Shown: positions 14,830 through 23,749 of the stretch, piece by piece
Position numbering within the stretch: position 1 is the stretch's first letter
Layout of the letters: each line of letters starts with the position of its first letter
Assembly (NCBI GenBank): GCA_900317635.1
Contig: ONHN01000030.1
Location: 1 to 34,877, forward strand
Source: an uncultured Prevotellaceae bacterium
GTDB lineage: Bacteria > Bacteroidota > Bacteroidia > Bacteroidales > Bacteroidaceae
Length of the DNA: 34,877 nucleotides
Direction: 5' to 3'
Notes under the pieces: generated by a model
Told to the model about the DNA's origin: nothing
What the model saw: the letters and a program-made list of their open reading frames with translations, nothing else
The model's database searches: none
Position numbers and translations under genes: made by a program

Positions 14830-16764
14830 ATGCGCATCGTAAAAAGACTGGATTTGTTCGTGCTGGAGAAGTTCATTGTGATCTTCTTCGGCTCGTTCTT
14901 TATCACGCTGTTCGTCTATATGATGCAGTTCACGTGGCGCTACGTGGACGAACTCATCGGCAAGGGACTGACGCTCGACATTCTGGCAGAGTTTTATTGG
15001 TATATGAGCCTGACGCTCGTGCCCAACTCCCTGCCGCTGGCCATTTTGCTGGCCTCGCTCATCTCCTTTGGTAACATGGGCGAACGGCTGGAGCTCCTGG
15101 CCATACGTGCCGCTGGCGTTTCGCTCTTTCGCACAATGCTCCCTGGCATTCTGCTCTCGGCAGGGTTTGCGGTGTTGTCGTTCCACTTCATGAATAAAAT
15201 TGCGCCCGAGTCGCAGCTTAAACTGCGCACCCTGCTCTACAGCATGAAGCTCACCTCCCCCGCGCTGGAAATTCCCGAAGGACAGTTCTACAACGGCGTG
15301 CCAGGCCTCAACTTCTACGTGAAAGAGAAAGAAGTGAGCACGGGCAAGCTCTACGACGTGATGATCTACAAGACCGACCAGGGCTTCGAGAGGGCGCAAA
15401 TCGTCGTGGCCGACTCCGCCCGCCTTGAGATGACCACCGACCGCCTGCACCTCGTGCTCGACCTTTGGGGCGGCGAGCAGTTTGAGAACCTGCAAGGCGC
15501 AGGGGCCGACCAGTTAGGACGGCTCTATAAGCCCTACGATCGCGAAACCTTTGGCTACAAGCGCTTCCTCATCGACTTCGACAGCAACTTCGAGAAGATG
15601 GACGAAGATCAACTGCGCACCATGGCCACAGCCATGAACTTGCAGGAGCTGGACGCTGGCATCGACTCTATCAACACGATGCTCGACAGCATTAGCCACG
15701 GCTACTACCTGCAAGCCTCCGAGCGCTATTTCCCCCGTCCGCAGCTCCCCGCCGCGCAGGAGAACCGTCTCAAGACCGCCTTCCGCCCCGCCGCCGAGCG
15801 CTCGGCCAAGGCCGAGGCCGCCGTCAACTTCGACTCGCTCGTGGCCCATCAATCGCCCGAACAAATGCAGCAGGCGCGCAGTGCGGCCCGCGCACACATC
15901 GAAGGTTTCCGCTCCGAACTGGAATGGAAGAGCGTCGTTATCGAAGACGGCGACTACTTCGCCCGCCGCTATCGCATCGAGTGGCACACGAAGTTTGCGC
16001 GCGCCGTGTCGTGCCTGCTCTTCTTCCTCATCGGTGCCCCGCTCGGTGCCATTATCCGCAAGGGCGGACTGGGCATGCCAGCCGTGGTGAGCGTCATCGT
16101 CTTCGTTATCTACTACTCCATAGACACCAGCGGTATGAAGATGGCGCGCGACGGCTCGTGGAACTTGTTTTACGGTATGTGGGTATCGACCTGCGTGCTC
16201 GCGCCTACAGGTATCTGGCTGACGTACAAGTCGAACAACGACTCCGTCGTCTTCAACATCGACACCTATATTTCCGCCCTCGTGCGTTTCATCGGCATTC
16301 CTACGAAGCGCCACATCCCGCGCAAGGAGGTCATTATTCACACGCCCGACTACGAGGCCGCTACCGCCGCCTGTGAACAACTGGCCGCCGACATACGCCG
16401 CTACGAGAAGCGGGCGCACCTGAAGGCCGCACCCAGCTACCTGCGCCTCTTCTTCAGCAACCACAAGGACGAGGTGATGGTGGACGTTTGCGAACGCCTC
16501 GAGGCCCTCGTTGAGGAGCTGAGCAATACGCGAGATGACCAGATGCTGCACGAGCTGAACCAGCTGCCCGTGCCCTATGCCCGTGCCCACACCCTCTCGC
16601 GCCTTCACCCCCGCCTGCGTCAAGCCTGCGGCGTTGTGCTGCCCCTCGGCTTGATACTTTGGGGGCGTTGCTGGCGCTTCCGTTTACGCCTACATCGCGA
16701 CCTGCGCCAAACTGAGCGCACCCTCATGCGCTTGCGCGGGCGCATACAAACCATAAAGGAATAA
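14830..16764 (+). CDS. LptF/LptG-family (YjgP/YjgQ) lipopolysaccharide export permease
   Basis: This 644-residue inner-membrane protein is predicted to form the permease of the LPS transport ABC machine that extracts lipopolysaccharide and passes it to the periplasmic bridge. The N-terminus (LFVLEKFIVIFFGSFFITLFVY) and ISFGNMGERLELLAIRAAGVS are typical of the family. A large periplasmic beta-jellyroll stretch and then a second helix cluster (about residues 387-467: VSCLLFFLIGAPLGAIIRKGGLG) follow. The roughly 160-residue cytoplasmic tail after that exceeds the enterobacterial length (about 360 total) but such longer forms are common in Bacteroidetes. It ends 8 bases before ribBA and is presumably cotranscribed with it. 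I cannot tell LptF from LptG. Confidence 0.9.
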   Translation: MRIVKRLDLFVLEKFIVIFFGSFFITLFVYMMQFTWRYVDELIGKGLTLDILAEFYWYMSLTLVPNSLPLAILLASLISFGNMGERLELLAIRAAGVSLFRTMLPGILLSAGFAVLSFHFMNKIAPESQLKLRTLLYSMKLTSPALEIPEGQFYNGVPGLNFYVKEKEVSTGKLYDVMIYKTDQGFERAQIVVADSARLEMTTDRLHLVLDLWGGEQFENLQGAGADQLGRLYKPYDRETFGYKRFLIDFDSNFEKMDEDQLRTMATAMNLQELDAGIDSINTMLDSISHGYYLQASERYFPRPQLPAAQENRLKTAFRPAAERSAKAEAAVNFDSLVAHQSPEQMQQARSAARAHIEGFRSELEWKSVVIEDGDYFARRYRIEWHTKFARAVSCLLFFLIGAPLGAIIRKGGLGMPAVVSVIVFVIYYSIDTSGMKMARDGSWNLFYGMWVSTCVLAPTGIWLTYKSNNDSVVFNIDTYISALVRFIGIPTKRHIPRKEVIIHTPDYEAATAACEQLAADIRRYEKRAHLKAAPSYLRLFFSNHKDEVMVDVCERLEALVEELSNTRDDQMLHELNQLPVPYARAHTLSRLHPRLRQACGVVLPLGLILWGRCWRFRLRLHRDLRQTERTLMRLRGRIQTIKE

Positions 16765-16772
16765 CTTAAGCT

Positions 16773-17987
16773 ATGAACGATTTTCAACTTGCAACCGTAG
16801 AAGAAGCTTTGCAGGATATACGTGCGGGAAAGTTCGTCATCGTTGTTGACGACGAAGACCGCGAGAATGAGGGCGACCTCATTATGGCAGCCGAGTTTGC
16901 TACGCCCGAAAGCGTCAACTTTATGTTGCAGCAAGGGCGCGGCGTGTTGTGTGCGCCCATCACCTTAGAGCGTTGTCGGCAACTCAACCTGCCGCATCAG
17001 GTGCAAAACAACACGAGCATGCTCGGCACGCCCTTCACCGTGACCATTGACAAGCTGGCTGGTTGCACCACGGGCGTGAGTTGCGCCGACCGCGCCGCCA
17101 CCATTCGCGCCTTGGCCGATCCCGCCAGCACGCCCGAAACGTTTGGCCGGCCAGGCCACATCAATCCACTTTATGCACAGGACCGTGGCGTGCTGGCCCG
17201 TGCGGGCCATACCGAGGCTGCCGTCGATTTGGCGCGCTTGGCAGGTCTGCAACCCGCCGCCTGCCTCATCGAGATACTCAATCCCGACGGCACCATGGCC
17301 CGCATGCCCCAGTTGCAAGCCTTTGCCAAAGAGTATAGTTTGCGCGTGCTGACCATTAAGGACCTCATTGCCTATCGCCTGAAGGAGGAGAGCCTCGTGG
17401 AGCAAGGCGAAGAGGTAGATATGCCTACGCAGTACGGCCATTTCCGCCTCATTCCTTTCCGCCAGAAGAGTGGCGGCTTGGAGCACGTTGCCCTCATTAA
17501 GGGCGAATGGGCTGAGGACGAGAGCATCCTGGTGCGCGTGCATAGCTCGTGCGTCACGGGCGACATCTTCGGTAGTCGCCGTTGCGACTGTGGCGAGCAA
17601 CTGCATCGCGCCATGCAACGCATAGAACAGGAAGGTCGTGGCGTGGTGCTCTACCTCAACCAGGAGGGGCGCGGCATAGGCCTGATGGCTAAAATTGCGG
17701 CCTACAAACTGCAAGAGGAAGGGCTCGACACCGTGGAAGCCAACGTGCACCTCGGCTACGACCCCGACGAGCGCGACTACGGCGTGGGCGCACAAATCCT
17801 GCGCCTACTCGGCGTGCGCAAAATGCGACTGATGACCAACAATCCCGTCAAGCGCGTAGGGTTGGAAGCCTACGGGCTGGAGATAACGGAGAACGTGCCC
17901 ATCGAAATAGAGCCCAACGCCTACAACGAGCGCTACCTGCACACGAAGAAAGAGCGCATGGGGCATACGCTGCATTTTAAGAAGTAG
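16773..17987 (+). CDS. ribBA: Bifunctional 3,4-dihydroxy-2-butanone 4-phosphate synthase / GTP cyclohydrolase II
   Basis: This 404-residue enzyme performs both entry reactions of riboflavin synthesis. The N-terminal RibB half (about 1-205) shows [27 protein letters not shown], and [14 protein letters not shown]. The C-terminal RibA half has the zinc cysteines Cys260, Cys271 and Cys273 in [20 protein letters not shown] and the loop QEGRGIGL, followed by the [14 protein letters not shown] segment. All catalytic motifs appear intact, so both halves should be active. The start is 8 bases after the LptF-like stop. No FMN riboswitch is visible in the preceding sequence. Confidence 0.97.
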   Translation: MNDFQLATVEEALQDIRAGKFVIVVDDEDRENEGDLIMAAEFATPESVNFMLQQGRGVLCAPITLERCRQLNLPHQVQNNTSMLGTPFTVTIDKLAGCTTGVSCADRAATIRALADPASTPETFGRPGHINPLYAQDRGVLARAGHTEAAVDLARLAGLQPAACLIEILNPDGTMARMPQLQAFAKEYSLRVLTIKDLIAYRLKEESLVEQGEEVDMPTQYGHFRLIPFRQKSGGLEHVALIKGEWAEDESILVRVHSSCVTGDIFGSRRCDCGEQLHRAMQRIEQEGRGVVLYLNQEGRGIGLMAKIAAYKLQEEGLDTVEANVHLGYDPDERDYGVGAQILRLLGVRKMRLMTNNPVKRVGLEAYGLEITENVPIEIEPNAYNERYLHTKKERMGHTLHFKK

Positions 17988-17989
17988 TT

Positions 17990-18103
17990 AGCAACGTTAA
18001 ACAATAAACGTTAAACATTAAATGGTGCTTAAGTGTCGTCTTTAACTCCCTTAACTTCTCAACCATTAGTAACACTCATCATCAAACAATAACCATCAGA
18101 ACG
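17990..18103. repeat. AACGTTAAACATTAAA / TTAACTCCC spacer, copy 1
   Basis: The spacer holds near-tandem GTTAAACAATAAACGTTAAAC and then CTTTAACTCCCTTAACTTC, the same two simple-repeat types in the same order as at 19957-20049. A related piece (TTAACGTTTAACGTTC) precedes the LptF-like gene near 14790, and ACATTAAACAATAAACATTC follows cstA near 30457. Confidence 0.6.
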
Positions 18104-18817
18104 ATGAACCAAGAACTTACCAACACCTATCGGCCCCTCGGCGTTGTGTCCGACTCGGCCTATGCGCGCTTGATGCGCAACGTTTACGCTTGGATGGCTA
18201 TGGCCCTTGTCGTGACGGGCATGGCCGGCTACTACGTAGCCAATCAGCCAAGCATTCTTCAAATGCTCTTTGGCAACCAAATAGTGTTTTGGGGACTGGT
18301 CATTGCCGAACTGGCCATCGTCATAGGTTTGAGTGCCGCCATCAATCGCATCTCGTTTGCCGTGGCCGCCGTGATGTTTGCCGTTTATTCGCTACTGAAC
18401 GGCGTGCTGTTGTCCAGCATTTTTCTTGTTTATACGATGGAGAGCATCGTGAGCGTGTTCTTCATAACGGCTGGCACGTTCGGTGCTATGGCCGTTGTGG
18501 GCAGCTTCATTAAGCGCGACCTCAGCACGATGGGGCGCGTGCTGATTATGGCTCTCATTGGCGTTATCATTGCCACCATTGTCAACATCTTTTTGCAAAG
18601 TTCTGGCCTCACGATGGTGCTGAACTACGCAGGTGTGCTCATCTTTACGGGCCTAACGGCCTACGATGCGCAGAAAATTAAGCGCATGTTGCAGCAAGCA
18701 GGGACGGAGGTGAACGAAACAACGATGAAGATAGCCCTGCTGGGCAGTCTGTCGCTCTATCTCGACTTCATCAACCTCTTCCTTTACCTTCTTCGCATCT
18801 TTGGTAACCGTAGGTAA
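18104..18817 (+). CDS. Bax inhibitor-1/YccA family membrane protein
   Basis: This 237-residue protein has seven predicted membrane helices, beginning after a short polar N-terminus (LMRNVYAWMAMALVVTGMAGYYVA). The conserved helix 7 region LTAYDAQKIKRMLQQ and the ISFAVAAVMFAVYSLLNGVLLSSIF stretch are characteristic of the UPF0005/BI-1 fold, whose members act as pH-regulated calcium leaks or as modulators of the FtsH protease. The exact role in Bacteroidetes is not known. The CapA-like gene starts 5 bases after its stop, so the two are probably cotranscribed. The length is normal. Confidence 0.94.
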   Translation: MNQELTNTYRPLGVVSDSAYARLMRNVYAWMAMALVVTGMAGYYVANQPSILQMLFGNQIVFWGLVIAELAIVIGLSAAINRISFAVAAVMFAVYSLLNGVLLSSIFLVYTMESIVSVFFITAGTFGAMAVVGSFIKRDLSTMGRVLIMALIGVIIATIVNIFLQSSGLTMVLNYAGVLIFTGLTAYDAQKIKRMLQQAGTEVNETTMKIALLGSLSLYLDFINLFLYLLRIFGNRR

Positions 18818-18822
18818 TAAGC

Positions 18823-19950
18823 ATGATGAAACTACATCAGATTTTGCTTGGTAGCCTTGTGTGGCTCGTGTGGTCGTGCCAAGGTAATGCGCAAGAGGCG
18901 GCGAGCCAGTCGCCGGCAGCTGCCGATAGCGACAGCGTGCAGCGCATCACGTTGCTCTTTGCTGGCGACATGATGCAACACATGCCGCAAATCAATGCCG
19001 CACGGCAGAAAGGTGGCACCTACGACTACGCCCCCTGCTTTGAGCACGTGCGCGAGCGCATCAGTAGGGCCGACCTCGCTGTGACGAACCTTGAAGTGAC
19101 GTTGGCAGGTGCTCCCTATAGCGGTTATCCGCAGTTTTGTGCGCCTGATGCTTTCCTTGAGGCCATTAAGGGGGCGGGTTTCGACCTCATTATGACGGCC
19201 AACAACCACAGTGCCGACAAGGGGCGCAAAGGCATTGAGCGCACCATCGACCAGCTCGACCGCCTTGGTCTGCCACACTTCGGAACCTACAAAGATGCGG
19301 CAGCCCGCGAGGCGCAATATCCGCTCTTGGTAGAGAAGAATGGTTTCCGACTCGTGATGCTCAACTACACCTATGGAACGAACGGCCTGCCCGTGCCAAA
19401 GCCCAACATCGTCAACCTCATCGACCGCGAACAGATAGCAGCCGACATCGCCAAGGCAAAAACGATGCAGCCCGATGCCATCTTTGCATGTATGCACTGG
19501 GGCGAGGAATACCAGCTCGTGCCGAGCAAGGAGCAGACGGAGCTGGCCGACTGGCTCTTCGAACAAGGAGTGACGCACATCATCGGGGGGCATCCGCACG
19601 TGGTGCAACCCGTAGAGGTGCGCACGGATTCGGACGGAGCGAAGCACCTGCTGGCCTATAGCTTTGGCAACTACATCTCCAACCAGTCGCGCCCCAACAC
19701 CGACGGCGGCATGACCGTGGAGATGACGCTTGAGAAAAAAGGCGGCAAAACGCAACTTGCCGACTGCGACTATTACCTTACGTGGGTGGCACGGCCACCC
19801 GTCAGCGGGCGGCGCAACTACGTGGTCTATCCCACAAGCTATCCGCAAGACAAACTTAACAGCCGTGAACTCGGACTGATGAAGACGTTCACGACGAACG
19901 CACGTGCACTCTTTAAGGAGCGCAATAAGGGGATTGAAGAAAGGGAATAA
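18823..19950 (+). CDS. CapA/PgsA-family lipoprotein
   Basis: This 375-residue protein belongs to the CapA/PgsA metallophosphoesterase-like family named for poly-gamma-glutamate capsule synthesis. It begins with a likely lipoprotein signal (LLGSLVWLVWSC, Cys19). The conserved blocks are LLFAGDMMQHMPQ, NLEVTLAGAPYSGYPQFCAP, DLIMTANNHSADKGRKGI, FACMHWGEEYQLVPSKEQ, and GGHPHVVQPVE, where His and Asp residues could bind metal. A companion CapB/PgsB ligase is not seen, so a capsule role is unproven; a different cell-envelope phosphoesterase role is equally likely. It overlaps no gene and lies 5 bases after the YccA-like gene. Confidence 0.88.
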   Translation: MMKLHQILLGSLVWLVWSCQGNAQEAASQSPAAADSDSVQRITLLFAGDMMQHMPQINAARQKGGTYDYAPCFEHVRERISRADLAVTNLEVTLAGAPYSGYPQFCAPDAFLEAIKGAGFDLIMTANNHSADKGRKGIERTIDQLDRLGLPHFGTYKDAAAREAQYPLLVEKNGFRLVMLNYTYGTNGLPVPKPNIVNLIDREQIAADIAKAKTMQPDAIFACMHWGEEYQLVPSKEQTELADWLFEQGVTHIIGGHPHVVQPVEVRTDSDGAKHLLAYSFGNYISNQSRPNTDGGMTVEMTLEKKGGKTQLADCDYYLTWVARPPVSGRRNYVVYPTSYPQDKLNSRELGLMKTFTTNARALFKERNKGIEERE

Positions 19951-19956
19951 CAGCCC

Positions 19957-20049
19957 CCATTAAACGTTAAACATTAAACATTAAATGTTCATTAGTAACG
20001 TCTTTAACTCCTTTAACTTCCTTAACTCCCTTAACTCCCTTAACTCCTC
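19957..20049. repeat. AACATTAAA / TTAACTCCC spacer, copy 2
   Basis: TTAAACGTTAAACATTAAACATTAAATG is followed by six imperfect tandem units of (C)TTTAACTCC / CTTAACTCCC. It matches the order of the 17990 spacer and the TTAACTCC blocks near 300-330, and lies directly before the aspartate aminotransferase gene. Confidence 0.65.
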
Positions 20050-20086
20050 AGATAAACGAAACAGGAATTAACTACAATAAATATAT

Positions 20087-21280
20087 ATGGTACAACTATC
20101 AGACACAGTCAATCGTTTGTCGCCATCGGCCACGCTGGCGATGTCGCAGCGTAGTGCGGAACTGCGCGCACAAGGCGTAGACGTTATCAACCTTTCCGTA
20201 GGAGAGCCCGACTTCCCCACGCCCGACCATATCAAGGCTGCCGCCAAGCAGGCGATGGACGATGGCTATACTACCTACAGCCCCGTGAGCGGTTACGCTT
20301 CGCTTCGCGAGGCTATTTGCGAAAAACTGCGCCGCGAAAACGGACTTAGCTACACACCTGCCGAAATTTCCGTGGGCAATGGTGCAAAACAATGCGTTTG
20401 CAATGCCGTTATGGCACTTGTCGGTGCGGGCGACGAGGTCATTATTCCCGCTCCCTACTGGGTGTCGTATCCGCAGATGGTGTTGTTGGCTGGCGGTCAG
20501 CCCGTTTTTGTTGAGGCTACGATTGAGCAAGACTTCAAGATTACACCCGCCCAGCTTGAGGCCGCTATTACTGATCGGACCAAAGCCCTCATCCTCTGCT
20601 CGCCCTGCAACCCAACGGGCAGCGTGTATTCGCAAGCCGAAATAGATGCTTTGGCAGCAGTTCTGCAACGCCACGAGGGCGTGTACGTCATTGCCGACGA
20701 AATTTACGAACACATCAACTATACGGGTCAGCACGGCAGCTTTGCCCGCGCAGCAGGTATGCGGGAGCGCACCGTGCTCATCAACGGCGTGTCGAAGGCC
20801 TACGCTATGACGGGCTGGCGCATTGGCTTCCTTGCAGCGCCCAAAGAGTTGACCGCCGCTTGCAACAAACTGCAAGGACAGTACACCAGTGGTCCATGCT
20901 CCGTCAGCCAAAAGGCAGCCGAAGTAGCTTTCAACGGTTCGCAACAGTGCGTAGAAGACATGCGTCAGGCCTTCCTGCGGCGTCGCGACCTCATCGTGGA
21001 GTTAGCGCGCGAGATTCCTGGCCTTGAGGTGAACGAGCCACAAGGTGCCTTCTACCTCTTTCCGCGTTGCAGCAGCTTCTTCGGAAAAGCTGGTGGGGGA
21101 CGCGTGATAGAGAGTAGCACCGACCTGGCCCTCTACCTGCTCGACGTGGCTCACGTAGCAACCGTAGGCGGCGATGCCTTCGGCTCGCCCGACTGCTTCC
21201 GCATGAGCTACGCCACCAGCGACGAGAACATTCGCGAAGCCCTGCGCCGCATCAAGGAAGCCCTTGCACAGCTGAAATAA
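20087..21280 (+). CDS. aspC: Pyridoxal-phosphate aspartate aminotransferase, class I
   Basis: This 397-residue enzyme probably interconverts aspartate and oxaloacetate with glutamate and 2-oxoglutarate. Family features are INLSVGEPDFPTP near the N-terminus, the nucleotide-like PLP-phosphate motif NGAKQ, SPCNPTGSVYS, ADEIYEHINY, the PLP lysine in SKAYAMTGWRIGFLAAP (Lys237), and a C-terminal RMSYATSDENIREAL containing the substrate-binding arginine. It closely fits the Bacillus/Thermus type I-gamma aminotransferase subgroup; prephenate or other amino-acid side activity cannot be ruled out. It stands alone between a repeat-rich spacer and a hairpin terminator. Confidence 0.93.
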   Translation: MVQLSDTVNRLSPSATLAMSQRSAELRAQGVDVINLSVGEPDFPTPDHIKAAAKQAMDDGYTTYSPVSGYASLREAICEKLRRENGLSYTPAEISVGNGAKQCVCNAVMALVGAGDEVIIPAPYWVSYPQMVLLAGGQPVFVEATIEQDFKITPAQLEAAITDRTKALILCSPCNPTGSVYSQAEIDALAAVLQRHEGVYVIADEIYEHINYTGQHGSFARAAGMRERTVLINGVSKAYAMTGWRIGFLAAPKELTAACNKLQGQYTSGPCSVSQKAAEVAFNGSQQCVEDMRQAFLRRRDLIVELAREIPGLEVNEPQGAFYLFPRCSSFFGKAGGGRVIESSTDLALYLLDVAHVATVGGDAFGSPDCFRMSYATSDENIREALRRIKEALAQLK

Positions 21281-21301
21281 GGAGGGGCAGCAAAACAACA
21301 A

Positions 21302-21349
21302 TTTGGGCTACGCTGGCGAGGTTCATACTCTCGTGAGGCGTAGCCCAAA
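21302..21349. terminator. Long hairpin after aspC
   Basis: Perfect 12-base arms TTTGGGCTACGC (21302-21313) and GCGTAGCCCAAA (21338-21349) enclose a 24-base loop. It begins 21 bases after the aspC stop and shares GGCTACGCC-type sequence with hairpins at 23657 and 25597. No U-tract follows immediately, so it may be a REP-like 3' stabiliser rather than a terminator. Confidence 0.5.
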
Positions 21350-21502
21350 GTCTGTTTATATTCTATTGGTATTCGCTAAAAGTCGCCAACGGGACAGTAA
21401 GTCCTCCCTCTTAAACCAGCTCACAATGTATTCGTGCTCATTTCTCCTATACGCAGTGGTTGGTATGTGGGAAATCTTCGTGTTATTCGTGGTTTCCTCA
21501 AG

Positions 21503-23584
21503 CTATTTCGCAATCAGTACGCTGGTCTTGCCGATGGTGCCTCGGTTCTGGGCAGGATAGATCATCATAAGGCTGCGCGACGAAAAGTAGCGCTGTATTT
21601 GACCAGGTAGGCGCGTGAAGTGCGCATGGTACGACAGGGTGCCAGGACGTGCCAGGACGAAGCAGACGAGGTGGTCGGAACGTGTGGCATTGGCTAGTTC
21701 GGTATAGTCGTTCCACTTGTCGTAGCGGTGGTATTCGGCCTGCACTTTATGGCCTTGTTCCTCCCAAGTCTCTTGTATCTTTTCCAGCGTGCCCCGTCCG
21801 CCGTAAACATCCACGGTGCAGCTGACTTGTGCCGACAGTAGGGCGATGCGGCGGAGCCAAGCGCCGAAGCCTGGTTCCTTTTCGGCTTTGCGAGGAACGA
21901 TGAGGTGGATGCGTCGGAGCATAGCAGGTGCTACGGACGGACGGAAGATGATGATTTGGCGGTCAACAACGCGAATGAGGTCTGTGGCAATCTGACCGAA
22001 GAAGGCCTCGAACATCTTCTGCTGGCGGTGGAGGCCAATGATGAGGTCGGAAGCATCGAGCTCTTTCATCGAGTGGCTCAGTCCGCTGACAACGTTCACT
22101 GAATAGCGACTGTGCGTCAGCATGCGCACTTCTGCCGAGGCTGAAATGTTGGCAGCATATTCCAGAGCTTCGCTGCCTTCGCGACTTTTAGCTTCATCGT
22201 TTTCAAGCACCACATTGATAGCCGACAAAGGCTCAGGCGATTTGGGACGACGCAGCATAAGGGCGAAGTGGACAAGGTGTTGCACGTCGTCCTTTTCCTT
22301 GATGGCAATAACGATGCGGTCGCTTTCCAACTTAGAGCCCTGCCGCGCTTCGGCTTTGGCATCGGGCAACGAGAGCACCTTGGCAGCGGCCCGTTCGGTG
22401 ACAACGGAACTGACAAGACAGCTGAACAGAATGAGTAGCATGGCACCATTAAGCACTGCCTCGGAAAAGAGGTGGGAACCATCGGGCAACTGCAACTCGT
22501 AGCCCACCAAGACGATGGCCAACGTGGCGGCAGCACGGGCTCCCGTCAGTCCGAACAACAAGGCGCGGTCTTCGCGCGGGAGGTTATATAAATATTGTGC
22601 GGCCAACGAAGCCAGCCACTTGCCCGCCGTGGCGAAGACAACCATCACGGCGGCCATCTCGAGCGCGTGAAGGTCGGCTAAAGCGCGCAGGTCGATCAGC
22701 ATGCCCACACTGATGAGGAAGAAAGGGATGAAGAGCGCATTGCCAATGAACTCGATGTGGTTCATGAGAGGCGAGGTGGCGGGAATTTGGCGGTTGAGGA
22801 CGATGCCCACAAGGAAAGCACCGAGGATGCCGTCCATACCTGCCAACTCCATCAAGCCTGCACCGAGAAAGACGAGAATCAGCACAAAAACATATTGCAC
22901 TACGCCGTCGTTATAGCGATTGAAGAAAGCGCGAACAATTTTGGGGAAGATGAAAACGATGGCAGCACCTGCGAGGGCGAGTTTAGCTACCAGCCAAAGC
23001 CACAGCCAACCATCCGTCTCGCCCTGCACCCGACTTGCCACCACGGCCAGGATGAGCAGCGTAAGCGTGTCGGCCACGATGGTGCCGCCCACAGCCATAT
23101 TGACGCTTTGGCGGCGTTGCAGACCATAGCGCAGGACGATAGGGTAGGAGATGAGCGTGTGGCTGGCATACATTGACGCCATGAGTAGCGATGCCGCCAC
23201 GCTGAGGCCTAACAAACCAAAGTTGGCAATGAAGCCCAACCCAATGGGGATGGCGAAGGAGAGAAGGCCAAAGCCCAAAGCCCGTCCGCGCGTTTCGCGA
23301 AGTTCTTGCAGGTTCATTTCTAACGATGCAAGAAACATAATGTAGTAGAGGCCGACACGCCCAAAAAGCTCAAAACTGCTGTCGCGATCGAGCACATGGA
23401 AGCCATGCGGCCCTACCAGTAGTCCCGCAAAGATGAGGCCTACTATGCTAGGAATGCGCACCCGTTCGAAGAGCATCGGCGCAAAAAGGATGATGCCCAA
23501 AATAAGGAAGAATATCCACGTAGGGTCGGAAATGGGTAGGTGCACGGCGTTAATGAGTGTCAATTTATGCTGCAAAGTTCGCAT
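21503..23584 (-). CDS. CPA2-family cation:proton antiporter with C-terminal soluble domain
   Basis: This protein of about 693 residues exchanges protons for monovalent cations across the inner membrane. The N-terminal 400 residues form about 12 helices: DPTWIFFLILGIILFAPMLF, then PSIVGLIFAGLLVGPHGF and GRVGLYYIMFLASLEMNL, characteristic of KefB/NhaS-like CPA2 proteins, and later GARAAATLAIVLVGYEL. The C-terminal 280 residues are soluble and look like two universal-stress-type domains (VIAIKEKDDVQHLV, LIVPRKAEKEPGFGAW). I start at the ATG at 23584, but a GTG at 23545 giving VHLPISDPTWIFF resembles typical homologues and lies just after a possible -7 box, so the start is uncertain. It stands alone on the minus strand. 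Confidence 0.92.
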   Translation of the reverse strand: MRTLQHKLTLINAVHLPISDPTWIFFLILGIILFAPMLFERVRIPSIVGLIFAGLLVGPHGFHVLDRDSSFELFGRVGLYYIMFLASLEMNLQELRETRGRALGFGLLSFAIPIGLGFIANFGLLGLSVAASLLMASMYASHTLISYPIVLRYGLQRRQSVNMAVGGTIVADTLTLLILAVVASRVQGETDGWLWLWLVAKLALAGAAIVFIFPKIVRAFFNRYNDGVVQYVFVLILVFLGAGLMELAGMDGILGAFLVGIVLNRQIPATSPLMNHIEFIGNALFIPFFLISVGMLIDLRALADLHALEMAAVMVVFATAGKWLASLAAQYLYNLPREDRALLFGLTGARAAATLAIVLVGYELQLPDGSHLFSEAVLNGAMLLILFSCLVSSVVTERAAAKVLSLPDAKAEARQGSKLESDRIVIAIKEKDDVQHLVHFALMLRRPKSPEPLSAINVVLENDEAKSREGSEALEYAANISASAEVRMLTHSRYSVNVVSGLSHSMKELDASDLIIGLHRQQKMFEAFFGQIATDLIRVVDRQIIIFRPSVAPAMLRRIHLIVPRKAEKEPGFGAWLRRIALLSAQVSCTVDVYGGRGTLEKIQETWEEQGHKVQAEYHRYDKWNDYTELANATRSDHLVCFVLARPGTLSYHAHFTRLPGQIQRYFSSRSLMMIYPAQNRGTIGKTSVLIAK

Positions 23585-23622
23585 TTTTTTTGCAGAAAAC
23601 CGATATTTCGGTGCGGAAATGG

Positions 23623-23630
23623 TAATTTTG
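23623..23630 (+). promoter_or_regulatory. Possible -7 box upstream of asd
   Basis: TAATTTTG matches the Bacteroidetes -7 consensus, 120 bases before asd. No TTTG is found at the right distance upstream, so it is only a weak candidate. The hairpin of 23657-23707 would lie in the leader. Confidence 0.3.
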
Positions 23631-23656
23631 CCCGCGAAATAACATTGTAACCTTTC

Positions 23657-23707
23657 AGTGACAAGTTTGGCTACGCCGGCGAACAAACGCGGTTGCAACT
23701 TGTCACT
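23657..23707. repeat. GTGACAAG/GGCTACGCC hairpin upstream of asd
   Basis: Perfect 11-base arms AGTGACAAGTT (23657-23667) and AACTTGTCACT (23697-23707) surround GGCTACGCCGGCG and an inner GTTTG/CAAAC pair. The same arm type and a similar GGCGTAGC centre occur at 25597-25657, and variants at 429-664 and 11266. Confidence 0.7.
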
Positions 23708-23749
23708 CGTAATATGTCACTCGTTAGTTTAAAAATTAAATAACAAGAT

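Noticed and set aside
15514-16623. A 369-residue minus-strand open frame over the LptF-like gene
   Set aside because: It is a shadow of the plus-strand gene with low-complexity composition and no plausible domain.
16740-16790. An FMN riboswitch before ribBA
   Set aside because: Only 8 bases separate it from the previous gene and no conserved RFN element is visible.
20000-20049. A possible CRISPR or origin-like iteron array in the TTAACTCC repeats
   Set aside because: The units are about 10 bases, abut each other without spacers and are imperfect; no replication gene is nearby.
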